Shown here in pieces: positions 18,931-28,047 of a stretch of 64,000 bases of DNA. How positions within the stretch are numbered: position 1 is the stretch's first letter; every line of letters begins with the position of its first letter. The translations under genes and the position numbers were made by a program. Origin of the DNA: an uncultured Rikenellaceae bacterium (GTDB lineage: Bacteria > Bacteroidota > Bacteroidia > Bacteroidales > Rikenellaceae); contig CAMLTW010000002.1 in assembly GCA_946486375.1 (NCBI GenBank), positions 1-64,000 on the forward strand. Reading direction: 5' to 3'. The notes under the pieces are model-generated. The model worked only from the letters and a program-made list of their open reading frames with translations, had not been told where the DNA came from and searched no databases.

Positions 18931-20475
18931 ATGAAAAAGAAAAATTTGATTCCGGCCGTATGCCTTTTTCTGCTTGCTTCCTGCGGCGGGCCGACCGTCT
19001 CCCAGGACGAAGGAAACCTTGCCAACCGGCAGGGCGATCTGGGAAACGGGCAATACATCAATCCGATCCTGGGCGGAGACTATCCCGATCCGACCATCAT
19101 GCGGGACGGAGACGATTATTACATGACGCATTCCTGTTTCGACTACCTGCCGGGACTGGTGGTGTTCCATTCCAAAGACCTGGTGAACTGGGAACCGGTC
19201 AGCGCGGCGCTCAAGACTTATCTGGGATCGGTATGGGCGCCCGATATTACGAAATACGGGGATAGGTATTACATTTATTTCACCGTGGCGCTTCCCGATG
19301 CCCGGAAGAACTATGTGGTGTGGGCCGATTCTCCTTCCGGGCCGTGGAGCGATCCGATCGATTTGAAGATCGGGAACATCGACCCGTGCCATGCGGTCGG
19401 AGAGGACGGAACGCAGTGGCTGTTCCTCAGCGGCGGAAGGCGGGCGAAACTGACCGACGACGGGTTGGGCGTGGTTCCGGGAACGGAGGAAAAGGTGTAC
19501 GAAGGATGGAAATATCCGTCGGAATGGATCACGGAAGGATTCAGCCTCGAAGGGCCGAAACTGCGGAAGATCGGAGATTACTATTATTACCTGAATGCGG
19601 AAGGGGGCACGGCGGGGCCTCCGACCAGTCACATGGTCGTGGCGGCCCGGTCGAAGTCCATCGACGGCCCGTGGGAAAATTCGCCGTACAATCCGATCAT
19701 CCGGACGTGGAAAAACAGCGACCGCTGGTGGTCGAAGGGCCACGGGACGCTGATCGACACCCCGGAAGGAGACTGGTACATCGTTTATCATGCTTACGAA
19801 AACGGTTATTACAACCTGGGGCGGCAAACCCTGATGGAGCCGGTGGAGTGGACGGAGGACGGCTGGTTCCGGGCGAAGGAAGGCGTGGACATCGAACGGA
19901 CGATCCCCAAACCGATCGAGGCCGGGGCCCCTGTCGATCGGAAAAGCCGTTTGAAAGATTTCCGGGTGGGGCTCGACTGGAAGTTTTATAAGGACTACGA
20001 TACGACCCGTTTCAGCGTGAAGGACGGGGTGCTGACCCTGCAGGCGAAGGGAGATTCTCCGGGCACTTCTTCGCCCCTGATGTGCGTGGCGGGGGCAAGG
20101 GCTTATGAAATCGAAGTGGAAATCGAAAAAACGGACGACGCTTCGGCCGGATTGGTGATGTATTACAACGACCGGTTTTATGCGGGAACGGGTTTCGACA
20201 GCCGCAACCGGCTCCGTTTCCGGCAGGGAATCCAGCGGAGGGCCGGCACTCATGACGGAGGGAATCACCTCTGGCTGAAAGTGAGGAACGAGGATCAGGT
20301 GCTGACGGGATATTACAGCTATGACGGCAAAAACTGGATCAAGGAAGACTGGGGACTGGAGATTTCCGGTTATAACCACAATACGCTGTACGAGTTTCAG
20401 AGCATGTTGCCGGCATTGTATGCGGCCGGAGAAGGAGAAGTGAAATTCCGGAATTTCAAATATACGCAGTTGTAA
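18931..20475 (+). CDS. Glycoside hydrolase family 43 lipoprotein (xylosidase/arabinosidase type)
   Basis: Lipoprotein with a signal ending in LLASC (lipobox Cys), placing it in the periplasm or on the outer membrane. The start at 18931 (MKKKNLIPAV) puts the signal directly at the N-terminus. The five-bladed GH43 catalytic domain begins at INPILGGDYPDPT, holding the catalytic-base Asp; a second Asp lies in NIDPCHAVGEDGT and a candidate general-acid Glu in SLEGPKLR. Residues ~360-514 form a beta-sandwich resembling the GH43 C2 domain, with KFYKDYDTTRF and AGLVMYYNDRFYAG. It likely trims xylose or arabinose side chains, which fits the xylose operon 2.2 kb downstream. Confidence 0.9.
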   Translation: MKKKNLIPAVCLFLLASCGGPTVSQDEGNLANRQGDLGNGQYINPILGGDYPDPTIMRDGDDYYMTHSCFDYLPGLVVFHSKDLVNWEPVSAALKTYLGSVWAPDITKYGDRYYIYFTVALPDARKNYVVWADSPSGPWSDPIDLKIGNIDPCHAVGEDGTQWLFLSGGRRAKLTDDGLGVVPGTEEKVYEGWKYPSEWITEGFSLEGPKLRKIGDYYYYLNAEGGTAGPPTSHMVVAARSKSIDGPWENSPYNPIIRTWKNSDRWWSKGHGTLIDTPEGDWYIVYHAYENGYYNLGRQTLMEPVEWTEDGWFRAKEGVDIERTIPKPIEAGAPVDRKSRLKDFRVGLDWKFYKDYDTTRFSVKDGVLTLQAKGDSPGTSSPLMCVAGARAYEIEVEIEKTDDASAGLVMYYNDRFYAGTGFDSRNRLRFRQGIQRRAGTHDGGNHLWLKVRNEDQVLTGYYSYDGKNWIKEDWGLEISGYNHNTLYEFQSMLPALYAAGEGEVKFRNFKYTQL

Positions 20476-20510
20476 CTGCCGATTCCGAAGGTTAAAACAG
20501 ATCGGGAACG

Positions 20511-22499
20511 ATGAGAAAAATTTGGTTCGTTTTACTGGCGCTGTGTTGGAGCACGGTGGCTGAAGCCCAGAATCCGAATGCCAGGTCGGAAGACAAGGTG
20601 GTGATCGGGGGAACCTATTATTATGTCCATACGGTTCGGCCGGGCGAAACGCTTTACTCCCTGAGCCGGACTTACGACATTTCGCAGGAAGAGATCATCA
20701 ACAGCAATCCGGCCGTAATCGGCGGGTTGAGGGTGGGAGAGGTGATCAAGGTGCCGGTGGAAGTGGCGCCGCTCGAACGCAAGTCCTTGTTCGGAAGCCT
20801 GCGAAGCGACCGCAAGATGCGGGTGCATACGGTGAATCCGGGCGAGACGGCTTATTCCATCGCACGCCGGTATGCCGTGACGGTGGACAATCTGATCGAG
20901 TTCAATCCGGGCTTCGATCCGCTGCACCTGAGTATCGGTCAGAAAATCCGGATTCCGAAACGGATGGTGGGAAGCACGACGCAGACCGAGATTACCGAAA
21001 ATTACCGGCAGTACGGCGAAAACCTTTCCGCCCTCAATCCGGATTTCGATTATCACCTGGTGCAGCAGGGGGAAACCCTCTATTCGTTGAGCCGGAACCT
21101 GCAGATCGATGCGGATACGTTGAAAAAGTACAATCCGGAGGAATTGAAGGACGGATTGAAGTTCGGATCGCTTCTTCGGATTCCGAAGCGGAACGAAGGG
21201 TCGGCAGGGACGCTCATGGACGAAGCGATCGCCGGACGGATGACCGGAACGGAGGTTGCGTCCGGTTCGGCGGATTATGCTTCGCCGGATGAATCCCGGC
21301 GTGAAGTTCCGGGCGAACTGAGAGGGGAAACGCTTTTTCCGGGGCATGTCCCTTCGGAAGTCGATCCGAAAAAATTGCTGTTTCCCGGCAGAACGGACGA
21401 AAGGCGGACGGAACCGGCGGTTTCCATGAAGGAATTCGATACGCGGGCGCCGCTGAATGTAGCTGTGCTGCTTCCGTTCCGATCGGAAGACGGACGGGAG
21501 GAACCCAACTTTCAGGAGTTTTATCAGGGCGTGCTGCTGGCTATGAGCGACCTGAAAAAGGAAGGCGTTTCCGTCAACCTCAGCGTGCATAATACGGAGA
21601 GATCGCCCCGGGCGGTGGATCGGATCGTGGAAGACGATGCGATGAGGCAGGTCGATCTGATCATCGGGCCGGTGTACGGGGAACCGTTCGAACGGGCGGC
21701 GGCTTTCGCCTGGGCGCACGGGGTACCTGTCGTGTCTCCGCTGGCGGCGGTGGAGAGCGTTCACAATCCTTTTGTCTATCAGGCCGCTCCGGTGGCCGAC
21801 GGAAAATACCTGAAACTGTTGCGGTTGATGGAAGGGGAGGACAAGAACATCGTTTTGATCGAGCCCGCCGCCGGAAAGGACGATGAATTCCTGAGCGATA
21901 TGATCGGGTTGCTGCCGGAAGGGGCGCGCAGGGTCGATTATTCCAAGGGGATGAATGCCCGGACATTAGAGGCGGCGTTGGACGCCGACCGGGAAAATAT
22001 CCTGATTCTGCCGACCGAAAACGAAAATGTGACGGAAGAGGTGCTGGCCCGGCTGAGTTCGCTGCAGAACGCCGCTGCGGCCCGAAGTCTGAAAACGTAC
22101 CGCCTTCGGGTGGTCGGAAGCCCGAAGTGGGCCCGGTTCCGGAACATCGAAAAAAGGTTGTTTTTCAAGCTGGGGGCCACATATGTGACCACTTACCACG
22201 CCGATCGGGGCAGTGCCGCCGTGAAGCGTTTCGACGATGCCTATATCGCTGCTTTTCATGCGATTCCTTCGCTTTACTCCTATCGGGGATACGATGTGAC
22301 GAAGATTTTCGTATCGGCGATCCGGAACTACGGTTCCCGTTTCCCGTCGGTCATCGGCGGCAGCGCTTCCGTCAAGCCTTTGCAGGTGGGTTACCGTTTC
22401 GTGCGTCGGGGCGAGGGGGAAGATTTGCAGGCGAAGTGGGTCAACGACGAATGGACGCTCGTCCATTACCGGAGCGATTACCTGATCGAAACCGAATGA
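20511..22499 (+). CDS. LysM-repeat protein with periplasmic-binding-protein fold
   Basis: Secreted protein with a signal peptide ending at AEAQ. Three LysM modules bind peptidoglycan: residues ~36-85 (YYYVHTVRPGETLYSLSRTY), ~104-150 (HTVNPGETAYSIARRY) and ~183-228 (HLVQQGETLYSLSRNL). A linker leads to a type-I periplasmic-binding fold (residues ~310-650) with LNVAVLLPFRS, FYQGVLLAM, LIIGPVYGEPF and GVPVVSPLAA. The architecture is common in Bacteroidota, but its role is unknown; cell-wall sensing or envelope maintenance is plausible. It starts 35 bases after the GH43 gene and may share its transcript. Confidence 0.85.
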   Translation: MRKIWFVLLALCWSTVAEAQNPNARSEDKVVIGGTYYYVHTVRPGETLYSLSRTYDISQEEIINSNPAVIGGLRVGEVIKVPVEVAPLERKSLFGSLRSDRKMRVHTVNPGETAYSIARRYAVTVDNLIEFNPGFDPLHLSIGQKIRIPKRMVGSTTQTEITENYRQYGENLSALNPDFDYHLVQQGETLYSLSRNLQIDADTLKKYNPEELKDGLKFGSLLRIPKRNEGSAGTLMDEAIAGRMTGTEVASGSADYASPDESRREVPGELRGETLFPGHVPSEVDPKKLLFPGRTDERRTEPAVSMKEFDTRAPLNVAVLLPFRSEDGREEPNFQEFYQGVLLAMSDLKKEGVSVNLSVHNTERSPRAVDRIVEDDAMRQVDLIIGPVYGEPFERAAAFAWAHGVPVVSPLAAVESVHNPFVYQAAPVADGKYLKLLRLMEGEDKNIVLIEPAAGKDDEFLSDMIGLLPEGARRVDYSKGMNARTLEAALDADRENILILPTENENVTEEVLARLSSLQNAAAARSLKTYRLRVVGSPKWARFRNIEKRLFFKLGATYVTTYHADRGSAAVKRFDDAYIAAFHAIPSLYSYRGYDVTKIFVSAIRNYGSRFPSVIGGSASVKPLQVGYRFVRRGEGEDLQAKWVNDEWTLVHYRSDYLIETE

Positions 22500-22701
22500 T
22501 CCCCAGGTATCTGGTAGCGGATTTATCCGGAGAAACCGGTTTTGCCCGAATCCGGGGTTGAAAAGAGAGACGGATAATTTTAAAAATTTTTAATAAGCGT
22601 CCGTTTTACGTTAAGTAACCGTATTTCCCGCGGGGATGCCGCATTCTCGGCTGGCTGTGTTCAATGCCTTGAAAAACAAGGGGATTAATGGGAGATAAAT
22701 G

Positions 22702-22734
22702 CAACCGTTAGTGTAAGAATTACGCTGACGGTTG
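22702..22734. promoter_or_regulatory. Palindromic operator upstream of the xylose operon
   Basis: A 33-bp imperfect palindrome centred on 22718, with 13 of 16 base pairs matching. Its core AGTGTA-N5-TACGCT resembles the AGTGTA-N5-TACACT type of site that I recall for the Nudix-family arabinose regulator AraR of Bacteroides. It ends in the -33 TTG of the xylR promoter, so a bound regulator would occlude RNA polymerase. The same sequence could also form a hairpin in RNA. Confidence 0.7.
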
Positions 22735-22762
22735 TATTTTTGAGAGACTATCCCTAATTTTG
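22732..22762 (+). promoter_or_regulatory. Promoter of the xyl operon
   Basis: TTG at 22732-22734, a 20-base spacer and TAATTTTG at 22755-22762. A second TAnnTTTG match (TATTTTTG, 22735-22742) lacks a suitable -33 element. Confidence 0.65.
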
Positions 22763-22794
22763 AGATTATTCCTGACGGATCAAAATGGACAGGT

Positions 22795-23553
22795 ATGCCT
22801 CCGGTTACCAACTCTTCCATATCGGTCGACTGCGTGGTCTTCGGTTTCGACGGAAGTTCCCTCAAGGTGTTGCTGGTCAAGCGACGGTACCGGGAGGCGG
22901 ATGCTTCCGGGGATGAGGTGTACAAGGAGGATTACAAACTGCCCGGCAGTCCGATTTTCGACAATGAGGATCTGACGACTTCGGCTTACCGGATTCTGGA
23001 AGAGATCACCAGCATCCGGAACATTTACCTCAAGCAGCTTCATGTCTTTTCCGATCCGGCCCGGCTTTCGGAACGCGATCTGGCCTGGCTGAACAGCCGC
23101 TACGGGATGGATACCCGGCGGATCATTACGATCGCCTATTATTCGCTGGTCAAGCTGAACCGCCGCATGACGGAGCACACGGCGCTCAGACGGGCCGAAT
23201 GGCACGACGTGCAGTCGGTCAAAAAGCTGGCGCTGGATCACAAGGAAATACTGATGATGGCCCTCAGCACGCTCAACCGGCAGCTGCTGAACGAACCGAT
23301 CGCCTTCGAGCTGCTTCCGCGAAAGTTCACCATCCGGCAGTTGCAGACGCTGTACGAGGCGATTCTGGGCGTGGAGATCGACAACCGCAATTTCCGGAAG
23401 AAGCTGCTCACGTCGGGCTACCTCCGGGCGCTGGGGGACAAGGAAGAAGGCGTGGCCCACAAGCCCGCGCAATACTACATGTTCGACAAGGCACGATACG
23501 AAAAGGAAAACCGGAAGCGCACGAAGCTCAATTTCATCAACTGGCACGAATGA
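22795..23553 (+). CDS. xylR: NrtR-type Nudix transcriptional regulator of xylose use
   Basis: Regulator with an N-terminal Nudix-fold sensor (residues ~5-145) and a C-terminal winged helix (residues ~160-245). The Nudix box is degenerate: the region around YRILEEITSI keeps only part of GX5EX7REUXEEXGU, so catalysis is probably lost, as in sugar-responsive NrtR regulators. The DNA-binding part contains PRKFTIRQLQTLYEAI and NFRKKLLTSGYL. The order xylR-xylB-xylA-transporter matches the xylose locus I recall from Bacteroides thetaiotaomicron. The gene begins 60 bases downstream of the 33-bp palindrome and is probably autoregulated. Confidence 0.85.
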   Translation: MPPVTNSSISVDCVVFGFDGSSLKVLLVKRRYREADASGDEVYKEDYKLPGSPIFDNEDLTTSAYRILEEITSIRNIYLKQLHVFSDPARLSERDLAWLNSRYGMDTRRIITIAYYSLVKLNRRMTEHTALRRAEWHDVQSVKKLALDHKEILMMALSTLNRQLLNEPIAFELLPRKFTIRQLQTLYEAILGVEIDNRNFRKKLLTSGYLRALGDKEEGVAHKPAQYYMFDKARYEKENRKRTKLNFINWHE

Positions 23554-23613
23554 AACCGCGTCGCAGACGACAGGAGGCGGATATGGAAAATACACGAAAA
23601 TAACTTGCGGATT

Positions 23614-25101
23614 ATGAAAACTCTCGGAATAGACATCGGAAGCTCCTCGGTCAAGGCGGCCGTACTGGATACCGACACGGGCGAATGCGTCGGATCGTAT
23701 ACCTCTCCGGCGACCGAACTCCCGATCGACGCGCCCGCACCCGGCTGGGCGGAACAACGGCCGGAGATGTGGTGGGAACACGTTTCCGTTTGTTTGCGGG
23801 AGCTGTTCGGGGGCGGAAGCGTGAAACCGCAGGAAATCGCCGCCATCGGGATCACCTACCAGATGCACGGGCTGGTGTGTCTGGATGAGCAGGGGGAACC
23901 GTTGCGTCCTTCCGTGATCTGGTGCGACAGCCGGGCGGTGGAAATCGGGGCTGAGGCTTTTGCGACCTTGGGCGAAACGGAGTGCCTCGACCGGGTGCTC
24001 AATTCGCCCGGAAATTTTACGGCCTCCAAACTGGCGTGGGTGAAACGGAACGAACCGGAGGTTTTCGCCCGCATCCGGAAGTTCATGCTGCCGGGGGATT
24101 ACATCCTTTATAAACTGTCCGGGAAAATGTCCACGACCGAAAGCGGTTTGTCGGAACAGATTCTCTGGGATTTCCGCGAGGGGGGCGTTGCCGGTTTCGT
24201 GGCCGATTATTACGGCATCGATCGGGAAACGATTCCGGATGCCGGGCCGTCCATCGGCATACAGGCTCATACGGATCGGACGACCGAAACCCTGTTCGGC
24301 ATCCGGGAAGGGACGCCGATTTCCTACCGGGCCGGCGATCAGCCGAACAATGCTTTTTCCCTGAACGTGCTCGATCCCGGAGAGATCGCGGCTACGGGGG
24401 GGACATCGGGGGTGGTGTACGGCGTAACCGACCGACGGCGACCCGATCCGCTGTCGCGGGTGAACACTTTCCTGCATGTGAATCACCGTCCGGATGCGTC
24501 GAGGTACGGCGTACTGCTATGCATCAACGGGACGGGGATTCTGAATGCGTGGATGAAACGGATGGTGGCTCCAGAACTTTCCTACGACGAGGTGAACCGG
24601 TTGTGCGAGAGCGTGCCGGCGGGGAGCGAAGGCGTGGTGATGCTTCCTTTCGGAAACGGAGCGGAACGGATGCTTTGCAATGCATATACGGGGGCGGCCA
24701 TGCTGAATGTCGATTTGAACCGTCATTCGCGGGCCCACGTGCTGAGGGCCGCGCAGGAAGGGATCGCTTTCGCGTTCCGTTACGGGATGGACATCATGCG
24801 GGAAACGGGCATTCATCCGCACCTGATCCGGGCGGGGAAAGCCAACCTGTTCCTCAGTCCGCTGTTTCGCAAGACGCTGGCCACCATCGCCGATGCGAAA
24901 ATCGAACTTTACAACACCGACGGGGCGCTGGGCGCGGCACGCGGCGCGGCGCTGGGCGCCGGAATTTACAAAGACCGGGCGGAAACTTTCGCTTCGCTGA
25001 CCAAACTGGAAGAGGTGCTTCCGGACGCGGGCATGAAAGTCGCATTGGACGAAGCTTATGCTGCCTGGAAAGCAGAATTGAATCGCAAACTCAAAAACTA
25101 A
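23614..25101 (+). CDS. xylB: Xylulokinase
   Basis: FGGY-family kinase that phosphorylates D-xylulose to xylulose 5-phosphate. Motifs: LGIDIGSSSVKAAV (phosphate loop), GITYQMHGLVCLD, the ATGGTSGVVYG region of the C-terminal ATPase half, and GALGAARGAALGAG near the end. At 495 residues it is complete. The ATG at 23614 is preferred to a TTG three codons earlier. It sits between xylR and xylA, 12 bases before xylA, which fixes the substrate assignment better than sequence alone would. Confidence 0.93.
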   Translation: MKTLGIDIGSSSVKAAVLDTDTGECVGSYTSPATELPIDAPAPGWAEQRPEMWWEHVSVCLRELFGGGSVKPQEIAAIGITYQMHGLVCLDEQGEPLRPSVIWCDSRAVEIGAEAFATLGETECLDRVLNSPGNFTASKLAWVKRNEPEVFARIRKFMLPGDYILYKLSGKMSTTESGLSEQILWDFREGGVAGFVADYYGIDRETIPDAGPSIGIQAHTDRTTETLFGIREGTPISYRAGDQPNNAFSLNVLDPGEIAATGGTSGVVYGVTDRRRPDPLSRVNTFLHVNHRPDASRYGVLLCINGTGILNAWMKRMVAPELSYDEVNRLCESVPAGSEGVVMLPFGNGAERMLCNAYTGAAMLNVDLNRHSRAHVLRAAQEGIAFAFRYGMDIMRETGIHPHLIRAGKANLFLSPLFRKTLATIADAKIELYNTDGALGAARGAALGAGIYKDRAETFASLTKLEEVLPDAGMKVALDEAYAAWKAELNRKLKN

Positions 25102-25113
25102 ATTTTATCGCTT

Positions 25114-26424
25114 ATGAAAACCCTATTTTCGAATATCGAAAAAATCCGGTACGAAGGCCCGGATTCCAAAAATCCGCTGGCATTCCGGTGGTACGACGAA
25201 AACCGCATCGTCGGGGGCAAGACCATGAAGGAACAGCTCCGTTTTGCCATCGCTTACTGGCATTCGTTCTGTGCCGACGGAGCCGACCAGTTCGGCGGGA
25301 GCACTCATGTGTTTCCGTGGAACTCCATCGCCGATCCGGTGGAACGGGCGAAAGCCAAGATGGATGCCGCTTTCGAGTTCATCGTCAAGATCGGAGCGCC
25401 GTTCTACTGTTTCCACGACGTGGATTTGGTGAGCGAGGGCAATTCGGTGGCCGAATACGAGAAGAACCTGCAGGCTGTCGTGGAGTATGCCAAGCAGAAG
25501 CAGGCGGAAACGGGAGTTAAACTGTTGTGGGGAACGGCCAATGTTTTTGGCAACGGGCGTTACATGAACGGAGCGGCCACCAATCCCGATTTCGATGCCG
25601 TAGCTTATGCGGCGACGCAGATCAAGAACGCCATCGACGCCACGATTGCGCTGGGAGGACAGAATTATGTGTTCTGGGGAGGCCGTGAAGGGTATATGTC
25701 CCTGCTGAACACCGACATGAAACGGGAAAAGGATCATCTGGCCATGGTGCTGACGATGGCCCGCGACTATGCCCGGAAGAACGGATTCAAGGGAACGTTC
25801 CTGATCGAGCCTAAACCGATGGAGCCGACCAAGCACCAGTACGACTACGATACGGAAACGGTCATCGGTTTCCTGCGCCACTACGGGTTGGACAAGGATT
25901 TCAAGGTGAACATCGAAGTGAACCATGCCACGCTGGCAGGGCACACGTTCGACCACGAACTGCAGGCGGCGGCCGATGCGGGGATGCTGGGCAGCATCGA
26001 CGCCAACCGCGGGGATTACCAGAACGGCTGGGACACCGACCAGTTCCCGGTCAACCTGCAGGAAACGGTGGAAGCGATGCTCGTGATCCTGCGCAGCGGC
26101 GGTTTCACCACGGGCGGGATCAACTTCGACGCGAAAATCCGTCGGAACTCCACCGATGTGGAAGACCTGTTCATCGCTCACATCACGGGAATGGACACGT
26201 TCGCCCGGGCGCTTCTCATCGCGGATAAAATCCTGACGGAGTCTCCGCTGGAAGCGATGCGCAAAGCCCGCTACGCTTCGTTCGACCGCGGCAAGGGCGC
26301 CGAATTCGAACAGGGCAAACTGACGCTGGAACAACTGCGGGATTATGCGGCGGCGACCGGGGAACCGAAGGTCATCAGCGGCCAGCAGGAAAAATACGAA
26401 CAACTGATCGGCATGTACATTTAG
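25114..26424 (+). CDS. xylA: Xylose isomerase
   Basis: Metal-dependent TIM-barrel enzyme converting D-xylose to D-xylulose. It is the long class II form (436 residues). Signature motifs are the active-site His region [10 protein letters not shown], the [10 protein letters not shown] segment, the [17 protein letters not shown] metal-ligand strand, [18 protein letters not shown] and [19 protein letters not shown]. Nothing is missing. Confidence 0.97.
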   Translation: MKTLFSNIEKIRYEGPDSKNPLAFRWYDENRIVGGKTMKEQLRFAIAYWHSFCADGADQFGGSTHVFPWNSIADPVERAKAKMDAAFEFIVKIGAPFYCFHDVDLVSEGNSVAEYEKNLQAVVEYAKQKQAETGVKLLWGTANVFGNGRYMNGAATNPDFDAVAYAATQIKNAIDATIALGGQNYVFWGGREGYMSLLNTDMKREKDHLAMVLTMARDYARKNGFKGTFLIEPKPMEPTKHQYDYDTETVIGFLRHYGLDKDFKVNIEVNHATLAGHTFDHELQAAADAGMLGSIDANRGDYQNGWDTDQFPVNLQETVEAMLVILRSGGFTTGGINFDAKIRRNSTDVEDLFIAHITGMDTFARALLIADKILTESPLEAMRKARYASFDRGKGAEFEQGKLTLEQLRDYAAATGEPKVISGQQEKYEQLIGMYI

Positions 26425-26437
26425 CGGCTAACCTTGC

Positions 26438-26477
26438 GCGGGTGCCTCCTTTTGCCGACGGGAGGCGCCCGCTTTTT
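26438..26477 (+). terminator. Hairpin terminator or attenuator between xylA and xylE
   Basis: A GC-rich stem of about 12 bp (GCGGGTGCCTCC pairing with GGAGGCGCCCGC, one wobble) with a 10-base loop and a TTTTT tail, lying between two genes of the same pathway. It probably lowers transporter expression relative to the enzymes. Confidence 0.8.
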
Positions 26478-26510
26478 AACCGGCTGACCTGAACCTAAAA
26501 CTGTTTTTAC

Positions 26511-27926
26511 ATGAAAAATCACAGAGGTTATCTCTTTTTTGTCACCCTCGTGGCCACGTTGGGCGGCCTGCTTTTCGGGTACGATACGGCGGTCATATCG
26601 GGCACCGTGAAGTACCTCCGCCTCAACTTCATCGATCCGCGGGGGCTTTCGGAGGCCGTAGCCAATTCCCTGGAAGGATTCACCGTATCGAGCGCCCTCA
26701 TCGGGTGCGTGATCGGAGGTCTGATCGGGGGCTTCATGGCTACCCGGTTCGGACGGCGAAAGAGCCTGATCGTGGCGGCCGTGCTGTTTATCGTCTCGGC
26801 CCTGGGATCGGGCTACCCCGAAATGGGATTCGCTTCGGCGGGCGTGGCGGCGTTCCTGCCGCAGTTCATCGTCTATCGGATCATCGGGGGGATCGGCGTG
26901 GGCATGGCTTCGATGCTTTCGCCGATGTACATCGCGGAAATGGCGCCTGCGGAAAAACGGGGAGGGCTGGTTTCGTGGAACCAGTTCGCCATCGTGTTCG
27001 GGATGCTGGTGGTCTATTTCGTGAACTACGCCATCGCCCTTCAGGGATCGGAGGCGTGGATCACCAGCACGGGCTGGCGGCTGATGTTCGTGTCGGAGAC
27101 CGTTCCGGCGACGCTGTTCCTGATTCTGCTGTTCTTCGTGCCGGAAAGTCCCCGGTGGCTGATGATGAAGGGTCGGGAACAGACGGCCGTTTCCGTGGTG
27201 GAAAAGATCACGCACGATCCGGCAGCGACCACGGCCGAAATCGACAGCATCCGGGAATCTTTGCGGGGGGTGAAAAAAGCCCGGCTCTTTTCTTATGGCA
27301 AGCGGGTGGTGATCATCGGGATTCTGCTGTCCGTTTTCCAACAGTTCGTGGGGATCAACGTGGTGCTCTATTATGCGCCGGAAATTTTCCGCAGCATGGG
27401 TAACAATACCGACGCGGCATTGCTTCAGACGATCATCGTGGGGATCATCAACATTTCGTTCACGATCGTGGCGATTTTCACCGTGGACAAGTTCGGACGC
27501 AAGCCGCTGCAAATCATCGGAAGCATCGGGATGGCGGTCAGCATGTTTACGCTGGGAATGACTTTCTTCCTGCAACAGAAGGGGTTGATGGCTTTGCTGG
27601 CCATGTTGTGCTATGTGGCTTCCTTCGCCATGTCGTGGGGGCCGATCTGCTGGGTGCTCCTTTCCGAAATCTTCCCGAACAAAATCCGGGGACAGGCCAT
27701 GGCGATCGCCGTCGCCGCCCAATGGGTTTCCAATTATCTGGTATCCTGGACGTTCCCGATGATGGATAAGTCTTCGTTCCTGAACCAGTATTTCCACAAC
27801 GGATTCGCTTACTGGATCTACTGCCTGATGGCGATCCTTTCGGCGCTGTTCATGTGGAAGTTCGTCCCGGAAACCAAGGGAAAGACGCTGGAAGAAATGG
27901 AAACGTTGTTCAAGGAACGAAAATAG
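26511..27926 (+). CDS. xylE: D-xylose:H+ symporter (MFS sugar porter)
   Basis: Twelve-helix inner-membrane sugar porter. Family motifs: LLFGYDTAVISG (helix 1), the RFGRRKS loop 2-3 motif, PMYIAEMAPAEKRG, PESPRWLM, QQFVGINVVLYYAPEIF in helix 7, DKFGRKPL and PETKGKTLEEME at the C-terminus. The 471-residue length is normal. Assignment to xylose rests mainly on its place after xylA. A hairpin separates it from xylA, and no own promoter was recognised. Confidence 0.92.
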   Translation: MKNHRGYLFFVTLVATLGGLLFGYDTAVISGTVKYLRLNFIDPRGLSEAVANSLEGFTVSSALIGCVIGGLIGGFMATRFGRRKSLIVAAVLFIVSALGSGYPEMGFASAGVAAFLPQFIVYRIIGGIGVGMASMLSPMYIAEMAPAEKRGGLVSWNQFAIVFGMLVVYFVNYAIALQGSEAWITSTGWRLMFVSETVPATLFLILLFFVPESPRWLMMKGREQTAVSVVEKITHDPAATTAEIDSIRESLRGVKKARLFSYGKRVVIIGILLSVFQQFVGINVVLYYAPEIFRSMGNNTDAALLQTIIVGIINISFTIVAIFTVDKFGRKPLQIIGSIGMAVSMFTLGMTFFLQQKGLMALLAMLCYVASFAMSWGPICWVLLSEIFPNKIRGQAMAIAVAAQWVSNYLVSWTFPMMDKSSFLNQYFHNGFAYWIYCLMAILSALFMWKFVPETKGKTLEEMETLFKERK

Positions 27927-27981
27927 TTTCGCGGTTTGCCGGAGATTTCGACCGGCGGAAAACGAAACATCGCCCGATGAA

Positions 27982-28020
27982 AAAAGCCGACGCGAAGATT
28001 CGCGTCGGCTTTTCGTTTTT
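27982..28020. terminator. Bidirectional terminator between xylE and the BtuG-like gene
   Basis: A perfect 15-bp inverted repeat (AAAAGCCGACGCGAA and its complement) with a tiny loop and T-rich ends on both strands, between convergent genes. Confidence 0.88.
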
Positions 28021-28047
28021 TATACTTTCGATGGGACGGAAAGCGGA

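Noticed and set aside
22735-22742. TATTTTTG as the main xyl promoter
   Set aside because: There is no -33 TTG at 19-20 bases upstream, while the TAATTTTG 20 bases downstream has one at the right distance.
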